The notes under the pieces were generated by a model. That model was not told where the DNA came from. It was given only the letters and a program-made list of their open reading frames with translations, and searched no databases. From the NCBI GenBank assembly GCA_028829895.1, contig CM054179.1, forward strand, positions 71,734,391 through 71,798,390: a stretch of DNA of 64,000 nucleotides, in the 5' to 3' direction. Position 1 is the stretch's first letter, and each line of letters begins with the position of its first letter. The position numbers and the translations under genes are program-made. The DNA comes from Sinotaia quadrata (taxonomy: Eukaryota > Mollusca > Gastropoda > Architaenioglossa > Viviparidae). Positions 46,528-57,383 of the stretch are shown piece by piece.

Positions 46528-48827
46528 GCTCCACCTCCCCAGCTCTCCGCTCTCCAACTGGTTCGTGTCACTTTATTACACAAGACCCCATTGTTACGCT
46601 CACACTTGTCATTACTTTCCGGTGAGTAATGATGACGTTGTACCCGACTGTTGAGTGTCATTCGAATGCTGTACATTTTACTCAAGTTCGTTTGTGGTTG
46701 TTGGAAGAACTTTTATTTTTTATTTTATTTTTAATAAAAGGAAACAGTTGAATTAAGGGAGGGAACGAGAAACATCATTAATCACATCTTGTGCAGTCAG
46801 CAGGGTGACGTGTATTAAATAACAACCATAATCCTGACGACAGTATGAGGCCTGCGGTGCGCATGCGCAAAAAATTGCATACATTTGCTTAAACAACTTC
46901 CTGTATCGTGGACCTACTTTTGTGAATTTGCAAAATTGTCTGCGTTATGATCCTTGCATGAAAATGCGTGCCCAAGAAAAAACGCGATCATTAATTTCAC
47001 TAAATCCCTATTGTTACCTATATTCCACGCATTTTGTCAGGTTTTTAAAGTGGAATTGTAGGCATGTTAATTTTATTTATATAATATGTATTATAATATA
47101 ATTTACGTGTGTTTGCCCTTCTGTTAATGGACGCTCTTTTGTCTGCTTCTGCGAAGTACTAACAAATAATATATGGCCCGAATGATTATTATTATTTTAT
47201 TATTAATATTTCTGCAGTTGTCATTGTAGAGCATTAAATACGCATGTTGATTAGCTATGTCTAGATTGGTATATGAAATATTCCAGAAATCAGAAATCGA
47301 GCACACGGAATCAAATATGACGTCATTGTACGCCTGTACTTTGCTCGCGTATTACTAAATTTAGCTTTTCCCATTTCCTAAATTCATCATAGAAAATTTT
47401 GGCAGCAATTTCGTAATGACAATTATCATTGACATCCAAAAGGGAGAGTGGGTGGTGGTCAGTATCGCGAATCTATCTCGGTTTAGTATGACCGAAGTGA
47501 ACATCTATTACGGACGTCGTGTAGGCATACGAAATAAATGTACGAAATATTTGACCCGCCACTGCATGATTAAATACTCCTTTAGAATGAAGTCCTTAAC
47601 AATAAATACTTGAAACCACATTCTTTTCAACCATTCGACCATAACATGGTAAGCTGCAACTAGCCATGACGCCATTAATTTCAGCCAGTAGCTTGCGCAT
47701 GCGTGATATATGACATAATGAAAATAAACAACATAACCTTCCGGATTTACGCATCGGAATGTATGCGCTCTACAAAAAACTGCCAGCGCCAAAGTATTTT
47801 TAAAGTTAGACTAATATTACAATGCGTAATAAGAGTTCAGGGGAGAAAACTTAGTATTACAATATCCTTCCTTACTCATTTTCCATCCTCTGTAATCAGC
47901 AGACAATGACGACCAACAGGGCTTTTATTAAGATTAGGGGGAGGGGATGGAGACACTTTTTCCTGGGCTAATGTTTTGATTTAAAACAATATCAGATTCT
48001 GTTTCCACAATGTCTTGACTCTTTACACACTAGGGTTGTTTCCCTTGACAAGGACAAAATTGTTTTGGTTTAAATCACGATGAAAACAGTATATTAACCC
48101 CGTTATAATAGTTTAAAGAGCAGTATCACTGTAAACTTAAAATGTCAAACAACTCACTGAAATACGAAGAACGTAAGATTTTTAAGAAGACAAAATAATA
48201 TTTGTAAAAGTTATTATAGAAGAAAATATTGTTTCCATTATAAACTCCTACGCATAAATTGAATTAGCATTTGTTTGATTAATGATTTTAGACACATAAA
48301 ATTTAAAAAAATAGAATTGCAGGATAACAAATAATTTAATTTTAAACAAAGAGAAATATCAGTATTTACTGTTGTCATTGTTAGCTGTACTATTTTCTAT
48401 CACTTAGTATCAGGCTATTGGTTTTGACTTTGCAAAGTTATATAAAATATATGAACTAGGCAAAATTTGTAAACTATTTTTGAACGTCAATCGTATATGT
48501 ATATATACTCGTTGTGCTTTTAACCATGCATAGTACCACTAACTAGATAAGATTCAAGTCATTATTTTTAATATAGTTTGGATTTTTAATTTCGTTAAGG
48601 TTTTTTAAAAGATGTTTTAAATGTTGTCTTTATTTCATTATGTCCAAAATTATGGTTTATATTTGTTTTTCAATGTCCACAGTAACCGATTTAGAAATGA
48701 ATATATGGCATCGACAATATATCATTTTTTAAAAATGATAATACATGTTCTTTGTACGAGAAGTTATTTTAGTACACCAACTTTTGATTTTTATAGATGC
48801 AATTATAGTCACTTATCTCTGGGCTAG

Positions 48828-48894
<67 letters not shown>

Positions 48895-50838
48895 TTTGTT
48901 TTACGCTCTCTCTCACCCCTGAAGCCCGCAATAGACCTTTCATCTTCACGATGTTCTCAGTCTTGGGCTGCTTCTGGGGGAGCCCCACAGCCTCGCGGTG
49001 CGTCCGAGGTAGAGAGCTCGAGGGCTGGCGGAAGGGGGTGAAACAGGTCGCACCTAGTTTGGTGCACACCCTCAACCGCCCTCCGTCGGTGGGGGAGGGG
49101 TGAGGCGAAGCCTCTGTCTCTGGGCTAGAATGACTACAAGCTACTATGAACTATACCTTCAGTAAGAGCTATCACGGTATCAGAATTGGTCTAAAAGTTA
49201 TCCCTTTCAACGCTACTAGAAAAAATAAAAGAACAGAATTAACGCATATAAATGGTCTATTATTTTATTTAAAACAATAATTGGCGGAAGTGTGGACCAG
49301 TTAGTGCTGATAATTATATGAGGCAGGCGTATGACGTCAAAAAGTTGATTCGAGGGGAGGTTACTCTTGACAACACACAAGAAACGTGATAGCTTGTCAC
49401 GATAGCTTGCTGGCATTCGCGTTGACAGTCGGCCGTTTATAAGAAAATTTGTCATGTTAGGAAAATTAGCGCTAATGTAGAAAGCACGAAGGCGATAGAT
49501 TTGCAGCATTACAAAATTATATTTTACCAGCATTGACCACTGTCGTGACTTATTTTTGCGATATCTAACGACAACTAACAGTCCCCGTGCTCCGCCAATG
49601 ACGGACATCCGGTTTGCTACAAGTACATGTGTACGCAGCGAAAGCGCTCATTGTCTGTTTGCTTGCTTGCTTGCTTGTTTGTTTGTATTAAAGTAGATGC
49701 TGAAATGTATGTGGCTTTGAGCCAAGGTTAGCCAATTGAGGACAGTACAAAATAGATATATCTGTGGGGATGGGATGGGGAAACAGTGCTCCGGTCTACT
49801 GGTTAAGCAATAGAACCACTGGGAATAGCACGTAACCATCCAACCCGTAGTGTGCCTCGCTTCTTTCTCGGTGTAATACTGGTCCGGGGATGTTTATTTT
49901 TAGAATGCAATGACAAAAGTGCTTGTATTTGAAATTCACGTGATGAGCAAAGGCAGTGACTCACCGAGTTGTAATTCAGTTCCAACAACTCTGTAAAAAT
50001 GTTATTATTAGCTATTAATTGTATTTAAAATTATTCAAGACAAATTGCATGCTATCTTAGTGACAAAATATATAGTGGACGGAATCGTTCATTTGTTTTT
50101 CTTTTCTGGAATAATAATTGGATACTGGCTGGTTTTAGAATAAAAACGTTGTAATCTGTTATATTTAGATAAAACTACTTAAAAATAATAAAGACAGATT
50201 TATTAGCAGTAATGTAAAAAAATTAAGAGCAACATTTGAAAACAAAATTAATTATTTACAATGAAAACAAGCAGAACAATACGACTGTAGATGCTTTATT
50301 TTCAAATATTTATAATAAGAAACAGTCAGAATGCTTAAATATGGTGTAAATACGGATCCTCATTTTTCATTAATTATAACTTTTGCTGTTCATGACTTAT
50401 TCCAGTCTGTGACAATGCCCTGAGTGTATGTGTTTATGACTTTCGTGACAGCAAATGTCACGACATTAATTTTGTGAAATGTATAGCAGATCCTTGCTGC
50501 AGTCCATCAGTCAGAATTATTTTTAGCTATAGTAATTTATACGGAGTTTTTTCTGTTTTTTGCACCCATCCATATATCCAGCCAAGGATTGGCTTTATGG
50601 TGAGTGTGGGTGTGCATGCATGATTGGGATGAGTGAAGAAATAAAGTACCTGTAAATATAGGTCAGAGCACTAAGTATAGATGAGTTTCGTGAGAAAGCA
50701 GCTGCGCATATCTCACGCTCTGTTCAGCACTTCTGTCCCTCGGTGAGTCACGGCTCACAGTGCTCACTCCGCACTGCGACTTAAGCACTTTTGATTTTAA
50801 AATTTTCAGGTAACATTTTGTAGCCAGTGCAAAATATA

Positions 50839-50902
<64 letters not shown>

Positions 50903-53900
50903 GCACGCACGCACGCACGCACGAGTAAGTGAGAGAGAGAATAAGTGCTTTCTTTTCAGCATTGTTCGCACAACATTCTCTAGGTCAGTCTAGAAGTTCA
51001 TTCTAACAAACTTCATACTTTTCACACAAGATCTTGTTTGCTTACGTCTGTTACCTCAGGTCCTAAGTGTTTACGTTTGTAAAGTGCATACCGTCCACAT
51101 TAGATACTATGTGTTTACATTTGTAAAGTGCATACCATTCACGTTAGAAACTATGTGTTTACATTTGTAAAGTCCACACTTTTTACGCAAGATCCTTGGT
51201 ATTTTTGCTAAGTCAACACTGTCCGCGCAAGATCCTAGGTGTTTATGCTGTATACATTGTCCGCGAAAGATTCTAGATAATTACGTGTCCACTCTGCACC
51301 AAGAAATATGTCTGCTGAAATCAAAGCCAACTCAAGGGTTCAATTACAAAACTTTTCCAAACCAAATTTCTACAAATATCCCAATGCCAGCTAAATCAGT
51401 GCCAGATGTAAACATCTGCATGGCGTGTTTTTATTTAGGTCAACAGATCACTTAGCAGTTACTTCTTCTTTGCATCCTGAGTGTCTGTGGAAAACAATAT
51501 CTCACTAGGTAAAATTTCATACGCTAAAATTCAAATAAAATACATTTTGTGCTTACGTCTTTTCGGATGTGTTCGGTGTTTGGGTCATATTGAAAAAGAA
51601 TTACTTACACTTTCTATATTAAGTAATAAAATATTTCATTTGTTTATTTAAAATTTAGAAGTTATGAAGAGCACGGTGATGAAGTGAAGTCACGGGCCAG
51701 AAGATTATGGGTTTTTGAGTCCAGCATTGATTATTGCGATTTTTATTAATCGGTCTTCACCAACTCCCATCTCATGACATTTGAACCTAGAGGTCATGAT
51801 TGTAAGCACGTACATCTTTTGTGGAAAATTTTCTCAACTAAATACCGGTTATCGTTATCATTATCGTTATCGTTATTATTTGATAATTGGTGAAGAGAAT
51901 TAGGGGTACAAAATTACGTGTTCGAGTACAATGCTTTCTGAGTGGTTTTATTCATATTTTAATCCGCATTTTTTTCTTCTCTACACCGCCACTGTTTTAA
52001 TAATACCCAGCTTACTGATCTAGTTGCATTCACACTGATCTTACAGAGTTTGCATTGCGCAGTCCTTTGGCTAGTGTGAACACCGCATTAAATATAGCAG
52101 CCTATAGCCACCGAACTCTCAGGTCTATAGTGACGCTTTGTCCATGTCGCTTAGTAAAACTGGTAGCGTAAGTCACAAAGCAGGACATAGTCGTATGTTC
52201 GCTCGTTTCAATCGGTTAAATGGATAATGGCCTTGATAATACTTGTGAGCATTTCGTGTTTATAAAAATATGCACGTACAACACGTTTCTGCGTGAGCGC
52301 AGGACGCCACAGACAGAAGGACGTTAACAAAGAATGAACAGTCATACTCGCTGGAGATATCCAGGGCTGCAATTTGGACTGCTCGCAATAATAATATCCC
52401 CTCCCCCCCCTTCTTTATATGCTTTGTGCTTACATCAATATATATATATATATAATTGCATATTATCAACTAACTCTGTAATCACAAAATAAACAACGAA
52501 TAACCACTATGTACATATAATGTCCTTGTATATGTAAAGTGTAATAGTGGACGCCTAAATTCTTTTACTCACACTAGGTAAAGGAAAACATCGGCCAAAG
52601 GTTAGTTATAACTTACAACTGACATTATTATCAACCATGACATAAAGAAAGTATCTTGAATTTCTTTGCAACTAGTTCTGTTTTTAAAAAAAAAATAAAA
52701 ATTATCTCCCTTTAGAATGACCAAAGATGACAATGACCAAAGAAAAATCTTGAGTAGGCTTTCGCTGATTGTTAAACATTAAACGGAAGTTCGAGTTATC
52801 GGTCATTGTGGATACAAATTATTTACTACTAGAAAACGAATTATAAAGTGTTTGGTGTGTGGGGATGATGGGGGGGGGGGGGAGGAGGGGAAGGCTGTAT
52901 ATAATTACTTACGTAAATAACCATCACAAAATGTGTGGCGTTTTATTTCAGATCTCAACAGCTTTGTCGACTATTACTCTAATCTGCGCTCAGAGATAAG
53001 GCAGATGGAGCGGGGTTTGTAAAAAGCAGGCGCTCCTGGAATTTGACAAATTTCAAGAATCAGACTGTTTGAGAATTAATGGAATGGTTATGGAAATTGC
53101 AACACTACATGTATTTCCCTTCCCTCTCTCCCACCCTTTGACTATTTAGCCGCTGAGGCAATACTTTGATGATAAAGTGTAACATTAACACTTTTATTTC
53201 CATCGTACTCTTTCCCCTATTGCGGGCGATACTTAACTACTTCAATAGGCGACATTAGTAGTAGTAGTAGTTTTAGTAAAGTAATGGCTAATGAGTCATT
53301 GTTTTCAGCAAATGCATCTGAGCGAGATTATTATAATGATTAACAAATATCCCATACTAATATGCATCACATAATTTCCATGGAAATAATATTCCGACAT
53401 ATGAGCATGTCCCGACAACTCTTTCACAGTGTTGTAACCAATTTTAGAGAATTATATTACTTTTTGAAAATTATTGTTAAAATTACTTATAGTGTAGTTT
53501 CTAAGGATCTTTCATTTTATGCGGACAAAATGAGTTTGCTTGCTCCTGACAACTTGTGTTAAAAACGTTATTTCTGTTTTTACAAAACCCACAAACGATT
53601 TGTCACTGAAAAAATGTTTCATGTCAGCAACAGCTTTAACTGCAAGAGCGTTTTGATCACCAGTGCTTGTTATGTTCAAAAATGTTATTAAATTGTACAG
53701 CCTGTCATTAAATTGTACTGTAATCGTACTATAAAGCCTGTCATTAAATTGTTCAGCCGGCATCGTACTGTACAGCCTGTCATTAAATCTTACCATGTTT
53801 GTGACTGTTGCTGAATGCTTGCTTGCAAGGTGATTCTTATACAGTTCTGTAATGTGCTGCCGTTGTTCTTGCAGAGTTGTTGTGGATGTGAATTTGTTGA

Positions 53901-54130
53901 ATACCTGGTCTATTTATGCTGGATGCTGATCTGTACAGATTGTGAGTTAAGTGTGTATTTGTGTGTCTATATGTGTGATTGTGTGTTTACGTGTGTGAGG
54001 GTGTGTTTTATGCCCACGTTGCTGTCACTGTGTTTTTGTCCTTAGTTCCATTTATGTGGTTGCTTGAATTATGGAATTATCCAAACTTTTTATTTACCTT
54101 TTTATGTTTGTGTTGTGTGCGTCTGCGTGT

Positions 54131-54181
<51 letters not shown>

Positions 54182-56497
54182 GCTGCATTTTTGTCATCTA
54201 ACATGTACATTTATCCACATAGCAGAAGCAGTTAGATCATTTGGAATAGATCACAAAACATTGTTTTTAATATCACAAGTATTCACACCAACCACAAGCT
54301 CCGCAATAATAGCAGTGTTAATTATTAGCCGGGCATTTCATCTGCAATTATGTTTAACAGATTAAGACCTTTTTAGAACAGGCATACAACTACTATTAAA
54401 ATTATGTCATCTAATTTGGCACAAAATTATTATTAAAGTGCAAATTAAGTGCATCAAAGATAAGAGTAAGACTGAACAAACTACGTAAAGTATTCGTGTT
54501 TATCGGACACTTTATATATCTGTAACGGCTCTACGGCCACCATATCATTTTTTATTCAGAAACTCAAATGGCTAATTATAGCTATCAATAATTTTTTTTC
54601 TAATAAATCATCATAATAATTTTACAAAAGATCTTGGAGAAAAAAATACGCTCTGCTGCCTGATATAACAGAACTTGAGTACCATGGTTATATCGTTATA
54701 ATGTGACATCTTCCCTGCTGGGCCAGCTACAACTTACAGATATTTTATGTGTCACGTGATAGGATATAGATAGTTTTCTAAAAGTCTTGACTGTGACCTA
54801 ACAGAACCCATACATTTCCTATCTTCCGGTGCCAGAATTATTTAAATGCATTGACTCTTCTGGCTCCGTACATCCGCTTACACCAGCGCTACAGTGAAAT
54901 TACAGCGTCGATAATTGCTATCAATAGGTGGAAACAAATTCAAAGATTTTCAGAAAACATTGTCAATAGTAGGAAGGATTAACAAATACTTTGGATCCCA
55001 TAAAACATTTAGAAGACATATACTTACCAGACTCTGATTTGGGAAATATTGTGGACATCATTCATTTGGCAGCTGAGCCCCCCCAAAAAAGCAACAGCAA
55101 GTGGTTTTATTTAAAAGACTGAATGACTAGTGCATCCTGACTGTGAAAATGAAAACAAACAAACAAACAAATTTTATATTGTTGTAAAGAGTAGTTAGTA
55201 GCAAACAGATATCTCTTCTGGTTGTACGTTCGTCGTCTATAGTAATGTTCAAGGTCATTAACATGCATGCCAGCTTGTTCGTTTGTGTTGTACATCCAGA
55301 GTCTTCAGGTCGTTGTGCAAATGATTGTGAGTTTCTCTGTCGTCGTGAGTGCTGTTCCCGCGTTTGTATCTCACTGTAGGATAACGTATGACTTTCTCTG
55401 TATGCGTCACTGAGTAAACTTGTGCAATATCATTGGCTACAATGATCTGCCTTTCAAATTGTATGTGATAATGGCCTGTCGTATATGGCTAATAGTTTAC
55501 TTTGAGTAACATGCACAAGATTTTCAAAGCTATGGACACTGCCAGTCTTGCTGGATGAAGACCGTGTCATGCACTGCCAAGGCTCACTGCCAGATTGCAC
55601 AGTGATTTGTGAGCAGCTACCTTTTGTCCACTTGTCCTTTATTGAGGGCCAGAGTAAAGAACATTTCGTTCAAGTTATTTCCCTTCACAGTCGTCACAAT
55701 TACTACGCCTGTCTCCTTTCGTCCATGTTCGTCTTCCAAAGCAGTTTGCATTGGACCGTTTTGTCTCCCTTAACAGCCTGCTGATGGCGTTCAGTGTGTT
55801 ATCGTCGTGTTTGTGTGCTCAACCTTTCGTCCACGTGCGTCACTCAGAGCCACTTAGCTCATTGCCATTTGTCTCGCCTGACGCTCTGCAAAATGAGTGT
55901 ACAGTTACAGTGTGCGTGTGTGTCCAACATCTCATCTCGTCAGAAGCAGAGTATTACAGTCAGTAATGCTCATTTGTCTCCCTTGTCAAGCTGCTCAGTG
56001 TAATCAACCTTTTGATGTTCAAAAGCGATATGGAAACACTTGATGCGGTATGTGACGTTTGTTTCATTGATGGATGTTCTCAGTTTTATTATTAAGTGCC
56101 TTAGGATGTGTTCACTTTTAATATTATGCACTTCAAAAAATGTAACGAATATGTGTCTGACTGTTTGTGTGAATATGTCAATATGTATATATAACGGTAA
56201 AGCTGTACAGCAGAATAAGTACAGTCTTTTTCGTGAGTTAAAAGCTCCTTCCAGATCCTGTTGTCAGCCATAATCATTTGTGATTATCCATCCATCCATC
56301 TGTTTCTGCAGATCGTCTTTCCACCTACCTATCATTCCATCCCATATTGCTTGCCCCAACAATCCATTACTCACAGTGACCCAAGGACAGTAAAAATTAC
56401 ACACAAATACACACACACACACCCACCCACCCACCCACCCACCCACCCACACCCCACACACACACACCACACACCACACACACACACAACACACACA

Positions 56498-56540
<43 letters not shown>

Positions 56541-56793
56541 AATATTTTATTTTGTATATAACTTCATGTCAAGCGTAACAACTGTTTGTGCATGACGCTG
56601 TGTACTAGATTCGGATTTTACAGCAATGGAATGCTTATTTGAAAAGTCGATTTTCTTGTAAGATTTAATTCCAATAAACGTGCTTTCTTGTTGTCCAGAT
56701 TGGAATGGAATGATGGAGCAAATGGTCAACACTCATCAACGCCTGGTACAAATGGAACGCAAACTAGAGGCAAACGGGGCTGCTGGCATCTGA
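31861..56793 (+). CDS. unrecognised secreted glycoprotein, multi-exon (gene 3)
   Basis: Exons 31861-32098, 40400-40566, 41450-41673, 45136-45188, 52952-53014 (or to a stop at 53022) and 56699-56793 form one open frame with matching phases (1, 0, 2, 1, 1). The product starts with a clear signal peptide (VVVVVTLVATLVALANG). It continues as an extracellular beta-like region with two N-glycosylation sequons (GTNASPF, FNFTDF), a Pro-rich linker (NGPAPPPGAPSN), a Cys-containing segment (MKCNVYTTGED) and a second Pro-rich linker. It ends in a charged helix with two QMER motifs. No transmembrane segment follows the signal peptide, so secretion is the simplest reading. I do not recognise the family. 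Exons 1 and 3 look the most certain; exon 4 is the weakest. Introns total about 24 kb and are full of tandem repeats. Confidence 0.55.
32545..32845. repeat. ~59-bp repeat x5
   Basis: GGCCATCCTTACAATAGTCA and TGAAGCTCTGTGTATTT recur in gene 3 intron 1. Confidence 0.92.
33222..33385. repeat. 42-bp minisatellite x4
   Basis: The unit is GTTACATAACATTTCAGACC plus TACATGCGTGTGTTTATTATAT. It is a codon multiple, so false ORFs appear in two frames. Confidence 0.96.
33942..34045. repeat. ~39-bp repeat x2.5
   Basis: TTGGTTCTAATCACTTAATA and CTGTATTTATCCA recur. Confidence 0.88.
34545..34840. repeat. 40-bp minisatellite, ~7 copies
   Basis: The unit is GAGAGTCTGTCCATGATCTA plus CTAAGACAAGCGATTGATAC. 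34841-35640 has nothing further identified. Confidence 0.95.
35640..36010 (+). promoter_or_regulatory. candidate internal promoter block in gene 3 intron 1
   Basis: A GC- and CpG-enriched stretch (35640-35830) is followed by a (CT)n tract and then CTCTATATATAGCTCC at ~35948-35963, a TATA-box-like motif. About 30 bases on is GCCCGGATGGAGTCC with an ATG that opens only a seven-codon frame. This is base-composition and motif evidence only. Confidence 0.25.
35838..35885. repeat. (CT)n microsatellite
   Basis: About 24 CT units, inside the candidate promoter block. Confidence 0.99.
37107..37174. repeat. (CA)n microsatellite
   Basis: About 34 CA units. Confidence 0.99.
37219..37284. repeat. perfect 25-bp inverted repeat with 16-base loop
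   Basis: The left arm 37219-37243 (core GCGAAGTCTTGTGAAGTTG) is exactly complementary to 37260-37284. Part of the arm (TATTGCGAAGTCTTG) recurs at ~37508. As RNA it would form a long stem. It could be a foldback transposon remnant. Confidence 0.95.
38078..38222. repeat. ~55-bp repeat x3
   Basis: GACGTCACATGATAGTACAC and GCTATTCCATACCTGAGTAA recur. The flanking 37285-38077 and 38223-38637 hold no gene. Confidence 0.85.
38638..38760 (+). repeat. dispersed element family B, copy 2
   Basis: Over 80% identical by eye to the 19.6 kb copy, including the CCCCACAGG start and TTCCT...GGGCCTTCCT block. It lies in gene 3 intron 1. Confidence 0.75.
39650..40370. repeat. degenerate ~60-bp array running up to gene 3 exon 2
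   Basis: Loose units of GATTGCAGTATTAAGATCTA, CTTACAAGAGTGCAC and AAATATTT, about a dozen, ending ~30 bases before the exon 2 acceptor. 38761-39650 is AT-rich without a gene. Confidence 0.85.
40400..40566 (+). CDS. gene 3 exon 2
   Basis: Acceptor GTGACTGCAG, donor TGGCAG|GTATTC, entered in phase 1 and left in phase 0. It encodes LNFFNFTDFALWAEPHV with a second sequon, then a Pro-rich stretch around APPPGAP. The base composition is markedly more GC-rich than the surrounding intron. Confidence 0.63.
40628..40650. repeat. (AG)n microsatellite
   Basis: About 11 AG units in gene 3 intron 2. Confidence 0.97.
41233..41319. repeat. (TTCT)n microsatellite
   Basis: About 21 tetranucleotide units, pyrimidine-only, ~130 bases before gene 3 exon 3. 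Confidence 0.99.
41450..41673 (+). CDS. gene 3 exon 3
   Basis: Preferred acceptor CTGCTCAAG at 41441-41449, preceded by a long T/C tract; the donor is a perfect TTCGT|GTAAGT. It reads VFPQYSNGAGTMKCNVYTTG and later GSFEDRMIDLLKTQFP and FLWYPDERAMAE. A second acceptor at 41383 (CTTTCAG) is also in frame. It would add a hydrophobic stretch that looks like a translated polypyrimidine tract, so I regard it as less likely. Confidence 0.68.
41884..41931. repeat. two adjacent perfect palindromic hairpins
   Basis: AATTTCTAAA/TTTAGAAATT (two-base loop, 41884-41905) is followed with a two-base overlap by TTCTCCAGAAAG/CTTTCTGGAGAA (four-base loop, 41904-41931). They lie in gene 3 intron 3. Function unknown; possibly ends of a small element. 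Confidence 0.9.
42131..42218. repeat. (CA)n microsatellite, interrupted
   Basis: CA tract with CACT and CACG interruptions. 42219-43834 (intron) has no recognised exon. Confidence 0.97.
43835..44130 (-). mobile_element. dispersed element family A, copy 4 (inverted)
   Basis: The reverse complement of the family, ending with TGGCGTTGGCGTCAC at 44115-44130, the mirror of the copy 1 start. It lies in gene 3 intron 3. Confidence 0.8.
44560..45125. repeat. ~62-bp array, ~9 copies, ending at gene 3 exon 4
   Basis: Units of TTATTAGATGGTTGTTTTGA, TGTAGAGCTAAATTGAAGTC and AATGAACCAGGTT. The final unit (GAAGTCAATGAATCAG) grades into the proposed exon 4 acceptor. Confidence 0.93.
45136..45188 (+). CDS. 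gene 3 exon 4 (tentative, 53 bases)
   Basis: Chosen because it accepts the two-base carry from exon 3 and ends at a consensus donor GTCA|GTAAGT with the one-base carry the next exon needs. It reads ESTPWKVHHPPPPRQV. The acceptor GGTTCAG has a poor polypyrimidine tract and sits at the edge of a ~62-bp minisatellite. An alternative acceptor seven bases upstream gives a different, phase-incompatible reading. Confidence 0.4.
45337..45418. repeat. (GT)n microsatellite
   Basis: Long GT tract ~150 bases after exon 4; a shorter one lies at 45684-45709. Confidence 0.99.
45800..46065. repeat. ~125-bp direct repeat x2
   Basis: AATATTGGTCGTATGAAGAA, ATGT(T/G)TCGATTTTCCCC and TATCACTATTTCTGTTATAA appear twice, each followed by a TA-rich run. 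Confidence 0.93.
46406..46525. repeat. (GT)n/(GTGC)n microsatellite
   Basis: Compound GT and GTGC tract of ~120 bases. 46526-48829 is intron with no exon recognised. Confidence 0.99.
48829..48891. repeat. (GT)n microsatellite
   Basis: About 31 GT units directly upstream of the GC-rich family B-related copy. Confidence 0.99.
48912..49105 (+). repeat. dispersed element family B-related, GC-rich copy 3
   Basis: Shares CTTTCATCTTC and GATGTTCTCAGT with the other two but diverges into a GC-rich block (to ~49105) containing many CpGs. It directly follows a GT tract in gene 3 intron 4. Confidence 0.5.
49106..50838. other. gene 3 intron 4, unassigned
   Basis: No supported gene. A 130-codon open frame on the - strand (49216-49608) is not recognised and is within chance expectation. 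Confidence 0.5.
50839..50923. repeat. (CA)n(GCAC)n microsatellite
   Basis: Compound tract with CGCG at the start and GCAC units at the end. Confidence 0.99.
51060..51290. repeat. degenerate ~55-bp repeat x4
   Basis: GTGTTTACATTTGTAAAGTG and CATACCATTCACGTTAGA recur. 51291-52950 otherwise holds no recognised exon. Confidence 0.85.
52868..52882. repeat. poly-G run
   Basis: A G-only run of about a dozen bases flanked by GGAGGAGGGG, 70 bases before gene 3 exon 5. It could form a G-quadruplex near the acceptor. Confidence 0.8.
52952..53022 (+). CDS. gene 3 exon 5: helical segment with optional stop
   Basis: Acceptor TTTATTTCAG, entered in phase 1. It encodes LNSFVDYYSNLRSEIRQMER, an amphipathic helix. 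Two ends are possible: read-through to a TAA at 53022 (terminal exon ending in MERGL), or splicing at 53014|GTTTGT, whose one-base carry fits the next exon exactly and continues the helix. GTTTGT is a weak donor, so regulated use is plausible. Confidence 0.5.
53690..53792. repeat. short repeat x4
   Basis: GTACAGCCTGTCATTAAATT units, partly imperfect, in gene 3 intron 5. Confidence 0.88.
54127..54178. repeat. (GT)n microsatellite
   Basis: About 25 GT units. 54179-56397 has no recognised exon. Confidence 0.98.
56398..56538. repeat. (CA)n/(CCCA)n microsatellite
   Basis: Compound CA and CCCA tract ~160 bases before gene 3 exon 6. Confidence 0.99.
56699..56793 (+). CDS. gene 3 exon 6: distal C-terminus
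   Basis: Acceptor TCTTGTTGTCCAG, entered in phase 1. It reads WNGMMEQMVNTHQRLVQMER, then KLEANGAAGI and TGA. The helix continues that of exon 5 and repeats its QMER motif. AATAAA hexamers follow at 57166 and 57182. Confidence 0.5.
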
Positions 56794-57165
56794 AGCGACC
56801 TCATCCTTCGTGCAATGCTTAGAGATTAAAAAAAAACTATACATATACGACAACACTAATGCTACTACTACAAAACAATACAAACTATCGACTTTAACAT
56901 CAATAATTGTTTAGAGATAAGAATACAGATAATTTAGAAACAAAATTAAAAAAAAATATTTTACCTCCCTTTCTTGCTTAATTGATTTATGGTCGTCCGA
57001 TGTTGGTTCTCGATTCGGATGAGTGGATTTATAGTTTCCTGATTACGGACCAGGAGTAATTTATATTATAATTATTTTTATTTATATTAATTATATTTAG
57101 CAGGGTGGTGTTTTGTGTATGAAAATTAACATCTTTTCAATGACCGTCTTATTTTTTAAAATTTA

Positions 57166-57187
57166 AATAAAACCGTGTAAAAATAAA
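57166..57187 (+). other. candidate poly(A) signals of gene 3
   Basis: Two AATAAA hexamers (57166-57171 and 57182-57187) lie about 380 bases after the distal stop, ahead of a long GT tract. Confidence 0.35.
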
Positions 57188-57318
57188 TGTCGCGGTTTTG
57201 TAGTGAGTGTAGCTTGCTTAAAATGTTTGTGGCAGAATGATATTTGCTGACTGCTTTTTTTAGAGATGTGCTTTTATTTGTATAATTGTGCAGGCGCGCG
57301 AGCGCGTTTGTGTTTGTG

Positions 57319-57381
<63 letters not shown>
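57319..57381. repeat. (GT)n microsatellite
   Basis: About 31 GT units in the gene 3-LSG1 interval. Confidence 0.99.

Positions 57382-57383
<2 letters not shown>

Noticed and set aside
47508..47792. 94-codon ORF on the - strand
   Set aside because: No domain recognised, no splice context, and length is within chance expectation.
49216..49608. 130-codon open frame on the - strand
   Set aside because: No recognisable domain, no second exon or splice signals in support, and a few ORFs of this size are expected by chance in 64 kb.
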